Notes: generated by a model not told the origin, from the letters alone. A DNA stretch of 64,000 bases from CAVTZP01 sp963739245 (GCA_963739245.1 CAVTZP010000007.1:204183-268182), one strand, 5' to 3'; shown: positions 26,724 through 36,712, counted from the stretch's first letter. A program made the numbers and translations.

Positions 26724-27386
26724 ATGTACATCATTATTATCGGTGGCGGCAAGGTGGGCTTTTACCTCGCCAAAGCCCTGCTTGACGAAGGGCATGAGGT
26801 TTTAGTGGTAGAAAAGGATGCGGGTAGAACTGACTTTATCCGTAATGAACTCGGCAGTATCTGCCTCCGCGGCGATGGCTGTGAGGTAACTACCTTGACT
26901 GAAGTGGGCACAGGGCGGGCTGATATGTTCATTGCGGTAACCGGTGATGACGACGATAACCTGGTTGCCTGTCAGGTAGCCAAGTATAAATTCAATGTGC
27001 CCCGGACCATAGCCCGAATTAGCAATCCAAAGAATGAAACTATCTTTAAGAAGCTCGGCATTGATGTTACGGTAAGTAGCACCAATATTATTCTTGAATA
27101 TATAGAGCAAGAGGTACCAACCCACCCACTAACCCATCTATTAAATATCAGGGATAGCGGGCTGGAGATTGTAGAGGTAAAGATCCCACCCAACTCACCG
27201 ACTATAGGCAAAATGGTAAAGGAGCTTTCGCTACCACCGGGGAGCGTCCTTTCACTACTTATTCGCAAGCAAGAAAAGCCACAGGTGCCTACCGCCGAGA
27301 CCATCCTTCAGGCTGGAGACCAGATAATAGCGGTTACTACCCCCGAGACGGAGAAGGCACTAAGGACGATGCTGAGAGGTTTTTGA
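26724..27386 (+). CDS. TrkA-family (RCK) K+ transport regulator with TrkA-N and TrkA-C
   Basis: 220 residues: an NAD(H)-binding N domain (GGGKVGFYLAKALL, VEKDAG) followed by a TrkA-C domain from about residue 140 (GLEIVEVKIPPNSPTIGKMV). Together with the preceding short TrkA-N gene this resembles a split or paired ligand-sensing ring. No TrkH/KtrB pore gene is in the window; the APC permease is the nearest transporter. Confidence 0.88.
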   Translation: MYIIIIGGGKVGFYLAKALLDEGHEVLVVEKDAGRTDFIRNELGSICLRGDGCEVTTLTEVGTGRADMFIAVTGDDDDNLVACQVAKYKFNVPRTIARISNPKNETIFKKLGIDVTVSSTNIILEYIEQEVPTHPLTHLLNIRDSGLEIVEVKIPPNSPTIGKMVKELSLPPGSVLSLLIRKQEKPQVPTAETILQAGDQIIAVTTPETEKALRTMLRGF

Positions 27387-27438
27387 CCACCCAGGAATTA
27401 GAACCACCCTATAATATTAGCTAAAGAAGCCTACGGTT

Positions 27439-27444
27439 TATAAT
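27439..27444 (+). promoter_or_regulatory. Possible -10 box of comEA
   Basis: A perfect TATAAT preceded directly by GCCTACGGTT. The same decamer precedes a TATAAT at 32625, upstream of an MBL gene. The -35 region is poor. Confidence 0.35.
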
Positions 27445-27474
27445 ATAGGCGAAGTTGATTTCTGGAGGCTTTCC

Positions 27475-27978
27475 ATGACCAAGCTTAACAAATACTGGGC
27501 GCTGACTATTATTCTCCTGATAGCCATTATCGTTATTGTCGGCATAATAGCCTGGGCAAGGTATCGCCAGCCCCAGACCATAGAGATTTCCCTGCCACCA
27601 AGCCCACAGTTCCAGGGGGAGATTTACCTCGGTGGTGCGGTGAGTAACCCCGGACTTTATCCGCTGAAATCCGGTGATAGCATAGAAGCCCTCATTCAAG
27701 CTGCCGGTGGCTTCACTGATAATGCTGACCTCACTCGGCTCAAAATATATATCCCTATTGCTGGAGAGAAAGAGGAGCCACAAAAAATTGATATTAACCG
27801 GGCTGAAGCCTGGCTGCTAGAAGCTCTGCCCGGCATCGGCGAAGGCAGGGCTCAGGCTATTATAGACTACCGCCAGCAACATGGGGCATTCCACAATATC
27901 TCTGAGCTAACTAATGTTGAGGGAATAGGACCTTCAACCTACGAGCAGATTAAAAACCTGATTACTGTTGCTGAGTAA
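27475..27978 (+). CDS. comEA: ComEA-family helix-hairpin-helix DNA-binding protein
   Basis: A membrane-anchored DNA receptor for natural transformation. Residues 9-25 form the anchor helix, an SLBB domain follows (EIYLGGAVSNPGLYPLKSG), and two helix-hairpin-helix motifs close the protein (LEALPGIGEGRAQAI and VEGIGPSTYEQI). It has 167 residues. CTGGAGG precedes the ATG. comEC follows directly. Confidence 0.9.
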   Translation: MTKLNKYWALTIILLIAIIVIVGIIAWARYRQPQTIEISLPPSPQFQGEIYLGGAVSNPGLYPLKSGDSIEALIQAAGGFTDNADLTRLKIYIPIAGEKEEPQKIDINRAEAWLLEALPGIGEGRAQAIIDYRQQHGAFHNISELTNVEGIGPSTYEQIKNLITVAE

Positions 27979-27994
27979 TTTTCAAGGAAGGCTC

Positions 27995-30417
27995 GTGCCA
28001 CTAATCTATCTAAGCTGTGCCTGGGTAGCTGGTATTTATTTGGGGTCAAAATTTGCCCCGCCGCTTGCCCTCCTCCTCACCGGGCTTATTCCCCTCCCCC
28101 TAATTTTCCTCTTCCGCCAACACCGTAAAGCAATAATCCTAGCCGCCGTCTGCCTTATTGCTCTCTTTGGCGGTGCTCTACTCTTCCAGGCAAGCCAGCC
28201 CTGTGGAAATGAAAGCTGCCTCAGGTTTTACAATGGCCAAGAGGTTGAAATCAAAGGCATGGTGAATGCCGACCCTGAGGTCAGGGATAAGGTGACTCAT
28301 ATTCGCCTATCAGCCTCAGAGATAAGACTGGACAAGGGGTGGCAGGGAGTATCAGGAAATGCCCTATTATTTGTGTCCAGATACTCCGCCTACCGGTATG
28401 GCGATGTGCTCCGGGTAAAAGGAAGGCTAGAGACGCCGCCCCAGCTTGATGAATTTGATTATGAAGGCTATCTCGCCCACCAGGGAATCTATTCCACCAT
28501 GCGCTACCCAGAGGAGATAGAAATTCTAGAAACAGGGAGGGGATTCAAGCCGCTGGAATGGGTCTACGGGCTAAGAAATAGCCTGTTTCAAACCATGTCT
28601 CAGGTTCTGCCGGAGCCTCAGGCATCGCTATCCCAGGGTATTGTTCTCGGCATCAGGTATACTATTCCCGCAGAAATTAAAGCCGATTTTGTCCAGACCG
28701 GCACGGCTCATATACTGGCGATATCAGGTGTCAACCTCAGTATCATAGCTGGTATGTTAGTCAGCATTGGTATATGGCTCTTTGGTAAAAGACGCTATCT
28801 CTACATCTGGCTGGCACTGAGCATAATCTGGCTCTACACCTTACTCACCGGCATGAACCCGCCGGTAGTCCGGGGGGCAATTATGGCCAGCCTTTTCCTC
28901 GCCGCCGAGCTTCTGGGCCGGCAGCGCACCGCCATCACCTCTCTTGCCTTTGCCGCCGCCTTAATGGTGGGGATTAGCCCGCAAATCCTGTGGGATGCTT
29001 CTTTTCAGCTCAGCTTTCTGGCTATGGCTGGTTTAATTTTTCTTGCCCCTCCCCTCATGGCTCTAGGGAGAAAAGCAGTTACCAAAACCATTGGCGAGGA
29101 GGGGATAGGCGTATCTCTGTCCAATATTGTTACCGACAGCTTCAGTGTAACCCTGGCCGCAACCATAGCTGTCTGGCCACTCATTGCCCACTATTTTGGC
29201 ATTGTTTCGCTGGCTGGTCCCCTAGCCACCCTCCTCACCCTGCCGGCAATGCCCGGCATCATTGTCAGCGGGGCTCTGGCTGGGCTCATCGGGCTTTTTG
29301 CCCTGCCCGTCGCCCAGGTTATAGGCTGGCTTGCCTGGCTGTTCATCTCATATATGCTGCTGGTGGTAAACGGCTTTGCCTCCCTTCCCCTGTCCGCCAT
29401 CAAAGTTGGCTCATTTAGCACCACCGTGATAGTGGTCTACTATTCAGCCCTTGCCGCAGCTATCTGGCTCAGTAGTAACAAGAGACTAAAGGGGCAGATG
29501 CCCACGGTTAAAAACTGGCTAAGGTCAGCGGCAGGTAAATCCTTAGACCTCGCCTCCCGACTCCCCAAGAAATGGGTTATTTCACCGCTGCTGGTGGTAG
29601 CTATTCTGGTATCGGTTACCGCCGTCACTATGCCCGATGACAATCTCCATATAAGCTTCCTTGATGTTGGCGAGGGTGACGGCATTCTGATTCAAAAAGG
29701 AAACCAACAGGTTCTGGTTGATGGCGGACCCAGCCCCCAAGCCCTAACCCTGGGACTGGGTGACAAGATGCCCTTCTGGGATAGAACCATAGAACTGGTG
29801 ATATTAACCCACCCCCACGCTGACCACCTCGCCGGGCTGGTAGAGGTTTTACACGCGATATAAGGTGGAGCAGGTGCTTTACCCCGATTTAGATTACGAG
29901 TCGCCCTTATATGAAGAATGGCTGCGATTAATCAAGGAAAGGAATATTAAATCTACCCTGGCTCAAGCCGGACAGGAGGTTGATTTAGGCGATGGGGTAA
30001 TAATAAGAGGTGCTCAATCCCCAAACTTCCCAGCTAACTGATACGGAGTCCGACATAGACAATAATAGCGTGGTATTACGCCTGAGCCGGGACAGGGCAA
30101 GCTTTTTGCTTACTGCCGATATAGAGCAGGAGGCAGAATCAAAGCTCATTGAGCAACGAGCCGAATTAGCCAGTACGGTGCTCAAGGTTGCGCACCACGG
30201 CTCAAAGACCTCCACCACCCCGGAATTTCTGGCGGTGTCTAACCCAGAGGTGGCGGTTATCTCAGTGGGGGAGAACCGCTATGGTCACCCCAGCGACGAG
30301 GTTTTGGAGAGACTCGAGCAAAGGCTGGGCTCAGAAAACGTATTCCGCACCGATAAGCAGGGAACGATAGAATTCATCACTGATGGCGAGAGGCTGTGGG
30401 TCAAAACGAAATTGTGA
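27995..30417 (+). CDS. comEC: ComEC/Rec2 DNA uptake channel (two frameshifts)
   Basis: The competence channel that takes single-stranded DNA across the membrane. The N-terminal OB-like region is followed by multiple helices of the competence domain (ILAISGVNLSIIAGM) and a C-terminal MBL domain (HPHADHLAG). The frame breaks near 29853-29856 and again near 30005-30011; one extra base at each point restores a continuous protein of about 806 residues through KVAHHGSKTSTTPEFL. GTG at 27995 with AAGGAAGG upstream is preferred; a TTG at 27968 is possible. Either the gene is decaying or the consensus is wrong at two sites. Confidence 0.85.
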
Positions 30418-30463
30418 TAAGATGTACCTAAGAAGACTTGACAATTGAAAGGGGAAAGCAGCT

Positions 30464-31144
30464 ATGGCAGTAAAACAGAAGACGCGAAAACCTTCTTCCC
30501 GGACAGTAAAAGAAGAAGAGCTGCGCCGCGACCTGGAGCGCTTTAGGCAAAAGGCGCTAGAACTTGGCGCCTCGGCGGCTGAGGTTATACCTGCCTCCGA
30601 TGTGGTAGTGCAGGAACGAGTCTGGCTAAAGTGTCTTGTGCCGCTCTGCCATATGGCGGGGACAACTCCCCACTGCCCGCCAAACACCCCCCAGCCAGAT
30701 TTTGTGAGAAAAGCGCTTAGCCAATATCGCTGGGCTGTTTTGTTTAAGAGAGACGTGGGACCTCTTGAAGAATACGTAGCTACATCAGCGGCTCAACAAA
30801 AGGAGAGGCCAGGGCTGGCGGTAGCCAAAAACTTCCATAGAAAAATATACGAGCTTGTGGGACATTTGGAGGTTTATGCCCAGACCGAGGGTTATGACCT
30901 CGCCATGGGCTTCGCTTGTGGCAGCTGCAGAATCAACTTATGCAACGGGGCGCCCTGCGCGTTTATCGAGAAGGGTGATTGCCGCTTTTCAATGCAGGCA
31001 AGGCCATCGATGGAAGGGGTAGGCATCGATGTCTTTGACCTTTGTAACAAGGTGGGGTGGGACGTCTACATGATTTGCAACATTGAGCCTGACCTGCGTG
31101 TCATCCCTTCGGCGACTTCAGTCGGCATTGTGTTCATTTATTAA
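30464..31144 (+). CDS. DUF2284 predicted metal-binding protein
   Basis: A Cys-rich cytoplasmic protein of 226 residues. Cys clusters appear at LCHMAGTTPHCPP (about residue 62), GFACGSCRINLCNGAPC (about 150-165) and CRFS/DLCNK in the C-terminal part, fitting a metal or Fe-S site. The family is common in anaerobes without a known role. It is 46 bp behind comEC but preceded by its own AAAGGGG ribosome site. Confidence 0.85.
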   Translation: MAVKQKTRKPSSRTVKEEELRRDLERFRQKALELGASAAEVIPASDVVVQERVWLKCLVPLCHMAGTTPHCPPNTPQPDFVRKALSQYRWAVLFKRDVGPLEEYVATSAAQQKERPGLAVAKNFHRKIYELVGHLEVYAQTEGYDLAMGFACGSCRINLCNGAPCAFIEKGDCRFSMQARPSMEGVGIDVFDLCNKVGWDVYMICNIEPDLRVIPSATSVGIVFIY

Positions 31145-31228
31145 GGGAGAAACAACAACTAATACTAACCTTCCCATTCCTCCTCCGTTATAGTATAGTA
31201 GAGTATAGATAATACAGGAGGTTTTGCC

Positions 31229-32041
31229 ATGAAAAAGTTGATAATTGGGCTGGCACTGGTCATGTTATTGCTGGTGTCGGTCTCATGCGCTAGAGCGCCA
31301 GAGTCGATGCCACCGCTACCACCGGGAGTACAATCAATGTCTGAAGGGGGTGGAGTGTATAAGGCTGAAGTTACGCCATCACCAGAAGAGCGGATGATAG
31401 TCCGCACCGGGGATATGTCACTGGTGGTGACGAACATAACTCAAGCCAGCGACAAGATAGCCAAGCTTGCCGAGAGGTTTGATGGCTATGTGGTATCGCT
31501 ACAGATTTCGGGGGAGGAAGCGGATATGAGGGGGTGGATTTCTATCCGGGTGCCCGATGAAAAGTTTGACCAGGCACTAACTGAACTTAGTAACCTGGCA
31601 GTAAGGGTAAAATCAGAGAGCACCAACAGCCAGGATGTTACCGAGGAGTATACCGACCTCCAGGCAAGGCTTAATAACGCCGAGGCAACAGAGAAGCAAT
31701 ACCTCACCCTTCTGGAAAAAGCCACCGATGTGGAGGACATCCTCAAAATCTACGAAAGCCTGTCTCAGGTGCGCCAGCAGATAGAGCAAATCAAGGGGCA
31801 AATGCAATATCTGGAGCGAACGGCAGCAATGAGCCTGATTTCGGTTTACTTGGAGCCACAGGCTACAGCTAAACCGCTGGTTCACGCCGGCTGGAGCGCA
31901 CTGGAAACACTCAAGTCCGCGGTCAGAGGGATTGTCGTCTTCGGGCAATGGCTTGGCATTTTGGCTATCTGGCTGCTAATCTTCATCCCCGTCTGGGGAA
32001 CCGTAGTCGGCATTATCTACTGGCGCCGCCGAAGGCGTTAA
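31229..32041 (+). CDS. DUF4349 lipoprotein with coiled coil and C-terminal helix
   Basis: 270 residues. A signal peptide with lipobox SVSC places the lipidated Cys at residue 20. A DUF4349 domain follows (RTGDMSLVVTNITQASDKI), then a coiled-coil stretch around residues 130-195 (VTEEYTDLQARLNNAEATEKQ) and a membrane helix near 235-260. The protein would thus be anchored at both ends. Function is unknown. AGGAGG precedes the ATG. Confidence 0.85.
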   Translation: MKKLIIGLALVMLLLVSVSCARAPESMPPLPPGVQSMSEGGGVYKAEVTPSPEERMIVRTGDMSLVVTNITQASDKIAKLAERFDGYVVSLQISGEEADMRGWISIRVPDEKFDQALTELSNLAVRVKSESTNSQDVTEEYTDLQARLNNAEATEKQYLTLLEKATDVEDILKIYESLSQVRQQIEQIKGQMQYLERTAAMSLISVYLEPQATAKPLVHAGWSALETLKSAVRGIVVFGQWLGILAIWLLIFIPVWGTVVGIIYWRRRRR

Positions 32042-32075
32042 GATTAAGGGATTACATGTTAAGCATTAGAGCCGT

Positions 32076-32324
32076 TTAGCTAGGTAAGAGCCGTTCCATA
32101 ATCTCCTCCTGGCTCAAACCATCAATAGCTATGACCTTATTCTTAGAAGTATGACCTTGTATAATGGTTAAAGCGCCTTTGCTCACACCCAGCATCTGAC
32201 TAAGAAAGGCGATTAATTCTTTATTGGCTTTACCTCTAACTGGCGGTGCCGCTATTCTTACCCTCAATACCCCACCAGTAAAGCCTACCACTTCATTTCT
32301 GGAGGCATCGGGCTGAACGCGCAA
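32076..32324 (-). CDS. DUF167 (YggU) family protein
   Basis: A small conserved protein of about 82 residues: LRVQPDASRNEVVGF at the N-terminus and AAPPVRGKANKELIAFLS in the middle are the family signature. No ATG exists near the start; TTG at 32324 is used, or an ATT slightly upstream. Function unknown. Confidence 0.8.
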   Translation of the reverse strand: MRVQPDASRNEVVGFTGGVLRVRIAAPPVRGKANKELIAFLSQMLGVSKGALTIIQGHTSKNKVIAIDGLSQEEIMERLLPS

Positions 32325-32372
32325 TAGAATCTTCGTCTCTCTTCTAGAAATAGACAGCCAACATGCTGGCTA

Positions 32373-32570
32373 CTAATACTCACCACCACCGCCACCACGA
32401 CCACTAGACTTACAGGCGATACTGGCTAAAAATAGCAGGGCTGATAGCCCGAACCAAACTGTCCCGGTAAGCTCAGCGCGGAGTAGAGGAAGCACCCCAA
32501 GTAAAGTGACAACGCCTATCGCCAAGCAAAAAAAGGCAATAATGCCAGCCAACACAGCTAAGATCTTCAT
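32373..32570 (-). CDS. Small two-helix membrane protein, Gly-rich tail
   Basis: 65 residues, unrecognised. Two hydrophobic helices (about 4-30 and 39-53) followed by a basic, Gly-rich tail CKSSGRGGGGGEY. The ATG follows AGGAGGTTTT. It lies between DUF167 and a divergent MBL gene. Confidence 0.6.
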   Translation of the reverse strand: MKILAVLAGIIAFFCLAIGVVTLLGVLPLLRAELTGTVWFGLSALLFLASIACKSSGRGGGGGEY

Positions 32571-32668
32571 GATAAAACCTCCTTCTACATAGTCATTATA
32601 TTTTATTTTAGCCTACGGTTACTATATAATATAAAGTTGGCTAAGTAATTTATTAAAGGAATAATAAC

Positions 32669-33330
32669 ATGAGACTGATAAAAAATCTATACTTCTACCC
32701 CGAAAAGGGAATGATGGACTGCAATACCTATGTGATTAAGGATAAAACCAGCATCATCATAGACCCCGGTCTTACCCAATTCCTGCCGGAGCTAATACAG
32801 GATTTGTACAAGGAAGGCATTGACCCTAAAGAGATAGATATTATCGCTAATACCCACCTGCACGGTGACCACTGCTGGTCAAATGAGGCATTCAGGAAAA
32901 TCTCCGGAGCTAAAATACTTCTCCACCCGTCGCAAAAGAATTCCTGGGAGGAACGGTTACCCAGACGTCAAGATTCTTTGGTGTCCCCGCCGTGGAGTTC
33001 ACCCAAGATGAATTACTTGAGGGTGACAAGCTAAATACCGGGGAGATGGAATTTGAGCTCATCCCCTCCCCGGGACATTCCCCGGACAGCATCTGCTTCT
33101 ACTGCAAAAAGGAGAAAATCTTGATTTGCGGAGACGTCCTCTTCAACCAGAATACCGGGCGGGTTGACCTGCCCGGCGGCAGTGCCGAGGCACTTAAGCA
33201 GTCTATAGAGAGGCTATCACAGCTAGAAATAGAGTACCTGCTTCCCGGACATATGGACATCATAGTCGGCGAGGAAAAGGTGAAGCGCAACTTTGAATTC
33301 ATCAAGAAATACGTGTTTGGCCACCTGTAA
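32669..33330 (+). CDS. MBL-fold hydrolase (one frameshift)
   Basis: A glyoxalase-II-like metallo-beta-lactamase fold protein. The metal box is NTHLHGDHCW near residue 71, the later ligands are in SPGHSPDSI and GDVLFN, and the last His is in LLPGHMD. The frame breaks at a run of four A (32934-32937); one added base joins both halves into 220 residues reading SQKEFLGGTV across the gap. Its stop is 11 bp before a radical SAM gene, so the two are probably one unit with pncC. Confidence 0.8.
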
Positions 33331-33341
33331 AGGGGAAACAA

Positions 33342-34482
33342 ATGACAACGGACTCCATTGAACTCGGACCAATCAGACCACCAAGCGAGGCTTACTCCCT
33401 GCTCGTCAGGGTAACCAGGAACTGCCCCTGGAACCGGTGCAAGTTCTGCCATGTTTACAAAGGGAAAAAATTCGAGCTAAGGTCGGTGGAGGAGATAAAA
33501 CAGGATATATTAGCCGTCAAAGCAATACAGGACAAAATAAAGGAGATTTCATGGAAGTCCGGCTACGGGGGAGGAGTGGAAGAGGCGGCGGCCACGATAC
33601 TCAACAATCCACCAAATGAAGCCTTCTTTAATGTTGCCTTCTGGCTTTATCACGGCGGCGACAGCGCCTTCCTCCAGGATGCCAATAGCCTGATTATGAG
33701 AACCGATGAGCTGGCTGAGGTAATAAGGTTCTTAAAGCAGACCCTGCCCAGCATCACCCGGGTGACCAGCTATGGCCGGTCAAAGACCGCCGCCAAAAAG
33801 AAGCTGGAGGAGCTAATCCAGCTCCGTGAGGCTGGGCTTTCCCGGCTTCATATCGGGCTGGAATCAGGCTATGACCCCCTGCTTAAATATATGGACAAGG
33901 GGGTTACTGCCGCCGAACACATAAAAGGCGGGAAAAATATAGTGGCATCGGGCATCTCACTCTCCGAATATGTCCTCCTCGGCCTGGGCGGTAAGGGGAT
34001 GTGGCGGGAGCATGCCATTGAAACGGCAAAGGTATTAAACCAGATAAACCCAGAATTTATCCGGATTAGAACCCTGACCATCAAGGCGGGCATGCCGCTA
34101 TATGATGAGGTTAAGAATGGCAATTTTATTCGGGAGACGGACGAGGAGATTATAGAAGAGGAGAAATTATTTATTGAAAACCTCAACTGCCAGTCAAACT
34201 TTATCAGCGACCATATTACAAATTTGCTCCAGGAGATTGAGGGGAAACTGCCCGAAGACAAGGAGAAGATGCTGGCTACTGTAGCCAGATTCCAAGTCCC
34301 TATCGCCGGAAGAGAGACAAAACTTCAAGCTTGGCCGAAGATTAGGCATATACGAACGGCTGGATGACCTAAGTAATTCGCCCAAACACGATAGCGTGGA
34401 GCAGGCAGTAAAAAAACTTAGCCCCAATGGCAATCAGGTTGACGAGGAGACGATATACTCCCTGATGGAGAGGTTCATATGA
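33342..34482 (+). CDS. Radical SAM protein, CPWNRCKFC type (one frameshift)
   Basis: The 4Fe-4S/SAM motif is Cys28-x4-Cys33-x2-Cys36, a spacing seen in this subfamily in place of the usual CX3CX2C. The barrel continues with RLHIGLESG and ends in a helical part. The frame breaks at A4 (34319-34322); removing one A extends the protein through LGRRLGIYERLDDL to a stop at 34482, 379 residues, overlapping the pncC start (ATGA). The reaction is unknown. It lies between an MBL gene and pncC. Confidence 0.8.
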
Positions 34483-34952
34483 GCCTGGAGGAAGAGGTCG
34501 GCGCCCTGCTTCGCCGGAAAGGGTTAACCCTGGGGGTGGTTGAGTCAGCCAGCGGCGGGCTAATCTCCCACCGAATAACCAATGTCCCCGGTAGCTCGGA
34601 CTACTATAAAGGCTCGGTTACCTCATATAGCAATGAGGTCAAGATTAGGGTGGTGGGAGTGAGGGAGACTACTATAAACCGATATGGTGTGGTGAGCGCC
34701 GAGGTGGCTGAGGAGATGGCGCAGGGTGGGAGAAAAATACTCTCCGCTGATATCTGCCTGGCTGACACCGGCATTGCCGGACCCAGCGGGGCAACTCCGG
34801 GGAAACCGGTGGGGCTATTCTTTATTGGACTATCGCACGGGGCAAAAACCTTTACCCGTCAACACAACTTCCACGGAGACCGGGAGCAGAACAAGCAAAG
34901 CGCGGCTGAGGCGGCGCTAGAGTGGCTGAAGGAGTACCTGGCGGGGCTCTAG
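34479..34952 (+). CDS. pncC: Nicotinamide-nucleotide amidohydrolase (CinA C-terminal domain)
   Basis: Deamidates NMN to NaMN in NAD recycling. The 157 residues are the stand-alone PncC/CinA-C form: VESASGGLISHRITNVPGSS near the N-terminus, ADTGIAGPSGATPGKPVGLFFIGL in the middle. It overlaps the corrected end of the radical SAM gene by 4 bp. Confidence 0.9.
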   Translation: MSLEEEVGALLRRKGLTLGVVESASGGLISHRITNVPGSSDYYKGSVTSYSNEVKIRVVGVRETTINRYGVVSAEVAEEMAQGGRKILSADICLADTGIAGPSGATPGKPVGLFFIGLSHGAKTFTRQHNFHGDREQNKQSAAEAALEWLKEYLAGL

Positions 34953-35261
34953 TTATTTAATAAAAGCCTTCGGGAACGCCTTTTTCGCTGAGATTAGCAT
35001 TTTTTGCTGGTTTTCCCTGCCTATCGTTCCAGTACTTACGATAATATCTTCTAAATTAATACGTGGAGACCGTTCAGTTCGGGCTTCCATATCTAAGGCC
35101 ATTTCCGCGACATCGTATGTTTCAACAGCTTTTTCTTCTTTTGGAATAACACTGAAATGATTTGCCCAAAGTGTGTTGCATTTGGGACAGCATATTACTA
35201 AACTACCATCATTAAAAATTTTCGCTTGGACTTCCGTATTATCTTCCTCGTGTATAAACAT
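34953..35261 (-). CDS. Unknown small protein with CPKC and AKKAFPKAF tail
   Basis: 102 residues, not recognised. A single zinc-knuckle-like pair CCPKCN near residue 25 follows a beta-like N-terminus; the middle is acidic. The C-terminal end AKKAFPKAFIK is nearly the same as the end of the neighbouring gene (AKKAFPEAFK). The gene is AT-rich compared with the flanks and begins 1 bp beyond the convergent pncC stop. GGAGGAAGTG precedes the ATG. Confidence 0.55.
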   Translation of the reverse strand: MFIHEEDNTEVQAKIFNDGSLVICCPKCNTLWANHFSVIPKEEKAVETYDVAEMALDMEARTERSPRINLEDIIVSTGTIGRENQQKMLISAKKAFPKAFIK

Positions 35262-35300
35262 TACACTTCCTCCGGTTCAAATTATGAATAAAATAGTGTT

Positions 35301-35684
35301 CTATTTAAAAGCCTCCGGAAATGCTTTTTTTGCTTTTTTAATCACCTCCATATCGGATGCCGCAAGCAAGGCATTGGACTTCGACTCGGCTTTATTAGCT
35401 CTTTGCTCGGTTTGCTCTTTACCGGCTGACCCGATTTGTAAGCCGAAGAACGCTCCTACCAGAGTTCCGAGAACGCTCGTAAATAGACCCACGATGGCAA
35501 CAATGTCATTAGCTTGTTTGATTCCAAATGCAAGGAGTACCAAAACTAATAGAGCCGCAAGAAAAAGACCAATTATGGCTAACCAAAAAGCCTTACTAAT
35601 CCGGAATATTTCCACTTGAGGATCTTTAGTAATTGACGCCGATTCTTTCGCAGGTGTCGTTGGTTGATTTCCTCCCTGTGACAT
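35301..35684 (-). CDS. Unknown membrane protein with AKKAFPEAF tail
   Basis: 127 residues, not recognised. An N-terminal polar stretch is followed by two membrane helices (about 32-53 and 63-83), the second ending GTLVGAFFGLQIGSAGK. A Lys/Glu-rich helical tail closes with AKKAFPEAFK. The tail motif is shared with the next gene downstream. GGAGGATATAT precedes the ATG. It is AT-rich. Confidence 0.55.
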   Translation of the reverse strand: MSQGGNQPTTPAKESASITKDPQVEIFRISKAFWLAIIGLFLAALLVLVLLAFGIKQANDIVAIVGLFTSVLGTLVGAFFGLQIGSAGKEQTEQRANKAESKSNALLAASDMEVIKKAKKAFPEAFK

Positions 35685-35771
35685 ATATCCTCCTTTCTAC
35701 ACATTTGGCATAAAATATACACCTTTTAGTCACTCTTGTCAATAGGGACACCCCAACTTAAGTGGGTGTCT

Positions 35772-35793
35772 AAGAGGGACGCCAGCCCCTCTT
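35772..35793. repeat. Dispersed repeat, reversed partial copy
   Basis: AAGAGGG and CCCCTCTT form the second-type hairpin; a degraded CCCCCTCC stem follows at 35817. It lies upstream of rph. Confidence 0.6.
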
Positions 35794-35927
35794 TTATAAA
35801 ATCTTCCCCCTCCTGGAGAAATTTCTAAGTCCTAATATCTAAACTCTAACAGGCACGAATTGCGTTGTTTAGTATTTCGGATTTCGTGCTTTGAGTTTCT
35901 AATGTTAGGGGGTGAGGTAGATTAGAA

Positions 35928-35956
35928 TTGCCAATATCACCTATCAATGCTATACT
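35928..35956 (+). promoter_or_regulatory. Putative promoter of rph
   Basis: TTGCCA (35928-35933), 17 bp, TATACT (35951-35956), with a TG one base before the -10 (extended type). Confidence 0.65.
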
Positions 35957-35985
35957 CTGACATACTCTAAATGGAGGAGAATTAG

Positions 35986-36708
35986 GTGAAACGGGCGGAC
36001 GGGCGTGCCTGGGATGAGCTAAGACCGATAAAGATAACACCCGGCTTTCAGAGCTTTGCCGAAGGCTCGGCGCTGATAGAACTGGGAAAGACCATGGTGC
36101 TATGCTCGGTTAGCGTTGACGAGAAGGTACCAGGCTTCCTTAGAGGAGGGGACAGCGGCTGGATTACGGCGGAATACGGTATGTTACCCCGCTCCACCAC
36201 CACCCGCACCCCACGCGAAGCAGCACTGGGCAGGGTGGCGGGGAGAAGCCAGGAAATTCAACGCCTCATCGGACGCTCCCTGCGAGCAGTAACTGACCTC
36301 ACGGCACTGGGGGAAAGAACCCTGATTATAGACTGCGATGTATTGCAGGCAGACGGCGGCACCAGAACCGCAGCCATTACCGGTGCCTATGTCGCCCTGC
36401 ACCGGGCACTTCAAACCCTGGCTAATATGGGGGTAATATCGTCCATTCCCTTAAATAGCGCCGTAGCCGCCACCAGCGTTGGCATCGTGCATGGTAACCA
36501 GATGCTGGACCTTTGCTACGATGAAGACTGCAACGCTGCGGTTGACTTTAATGTGGTGATGACCAGCAAGGGCGAATTTGTCGAGGTCCAGGGCACGGCT
36601 GAAGGCAAGCCCTTCCCCAGGGAGACTATTGATTCCCTGCTCTCTTTAGCCGAAAAGGGCATAAAACAGCTCTTTGAAGTTCAACAGGCTGCCCTGGAAA
36701 AACTATAG
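35986..36708 (+). CDS. rph: Ribonuclease PH
   Basis: Phosphorolytic 3' trimming of tRNA precursors. 240 residues: start MKRADGRAWDELRPI, then GSALIELGKTMVLCSVSV, RTPREAALGRVAGRSQEIQ and LIIDCDVLQADGGTRTA. The start is GTG at 35986 after GGAGGAGA. It is convergent with proA. Confidence 0.96.
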   Translation: MKRADGRAWDELRPIKITPGFQSFAEGSALIELGKTMVLCSVSVDEKVPGFLRGGDSGWITAEYGMLPRSTTTRTPREAALGRVAGRSQEIQRLIGRSLRAVTDLTALGERTLIIDCDVLQADGGTRTAAITGAYVALHRALQTLANMGVISSIPLNSAVAATSVGIVHGNQMLDLCYDEDCNAAVDFNVVMTSKGEFVEVQGTAEGKPFPRETIDSLLSLAEKGIKQLFEVQQAALEKL

Positions 36709-36712
36709 CCAA

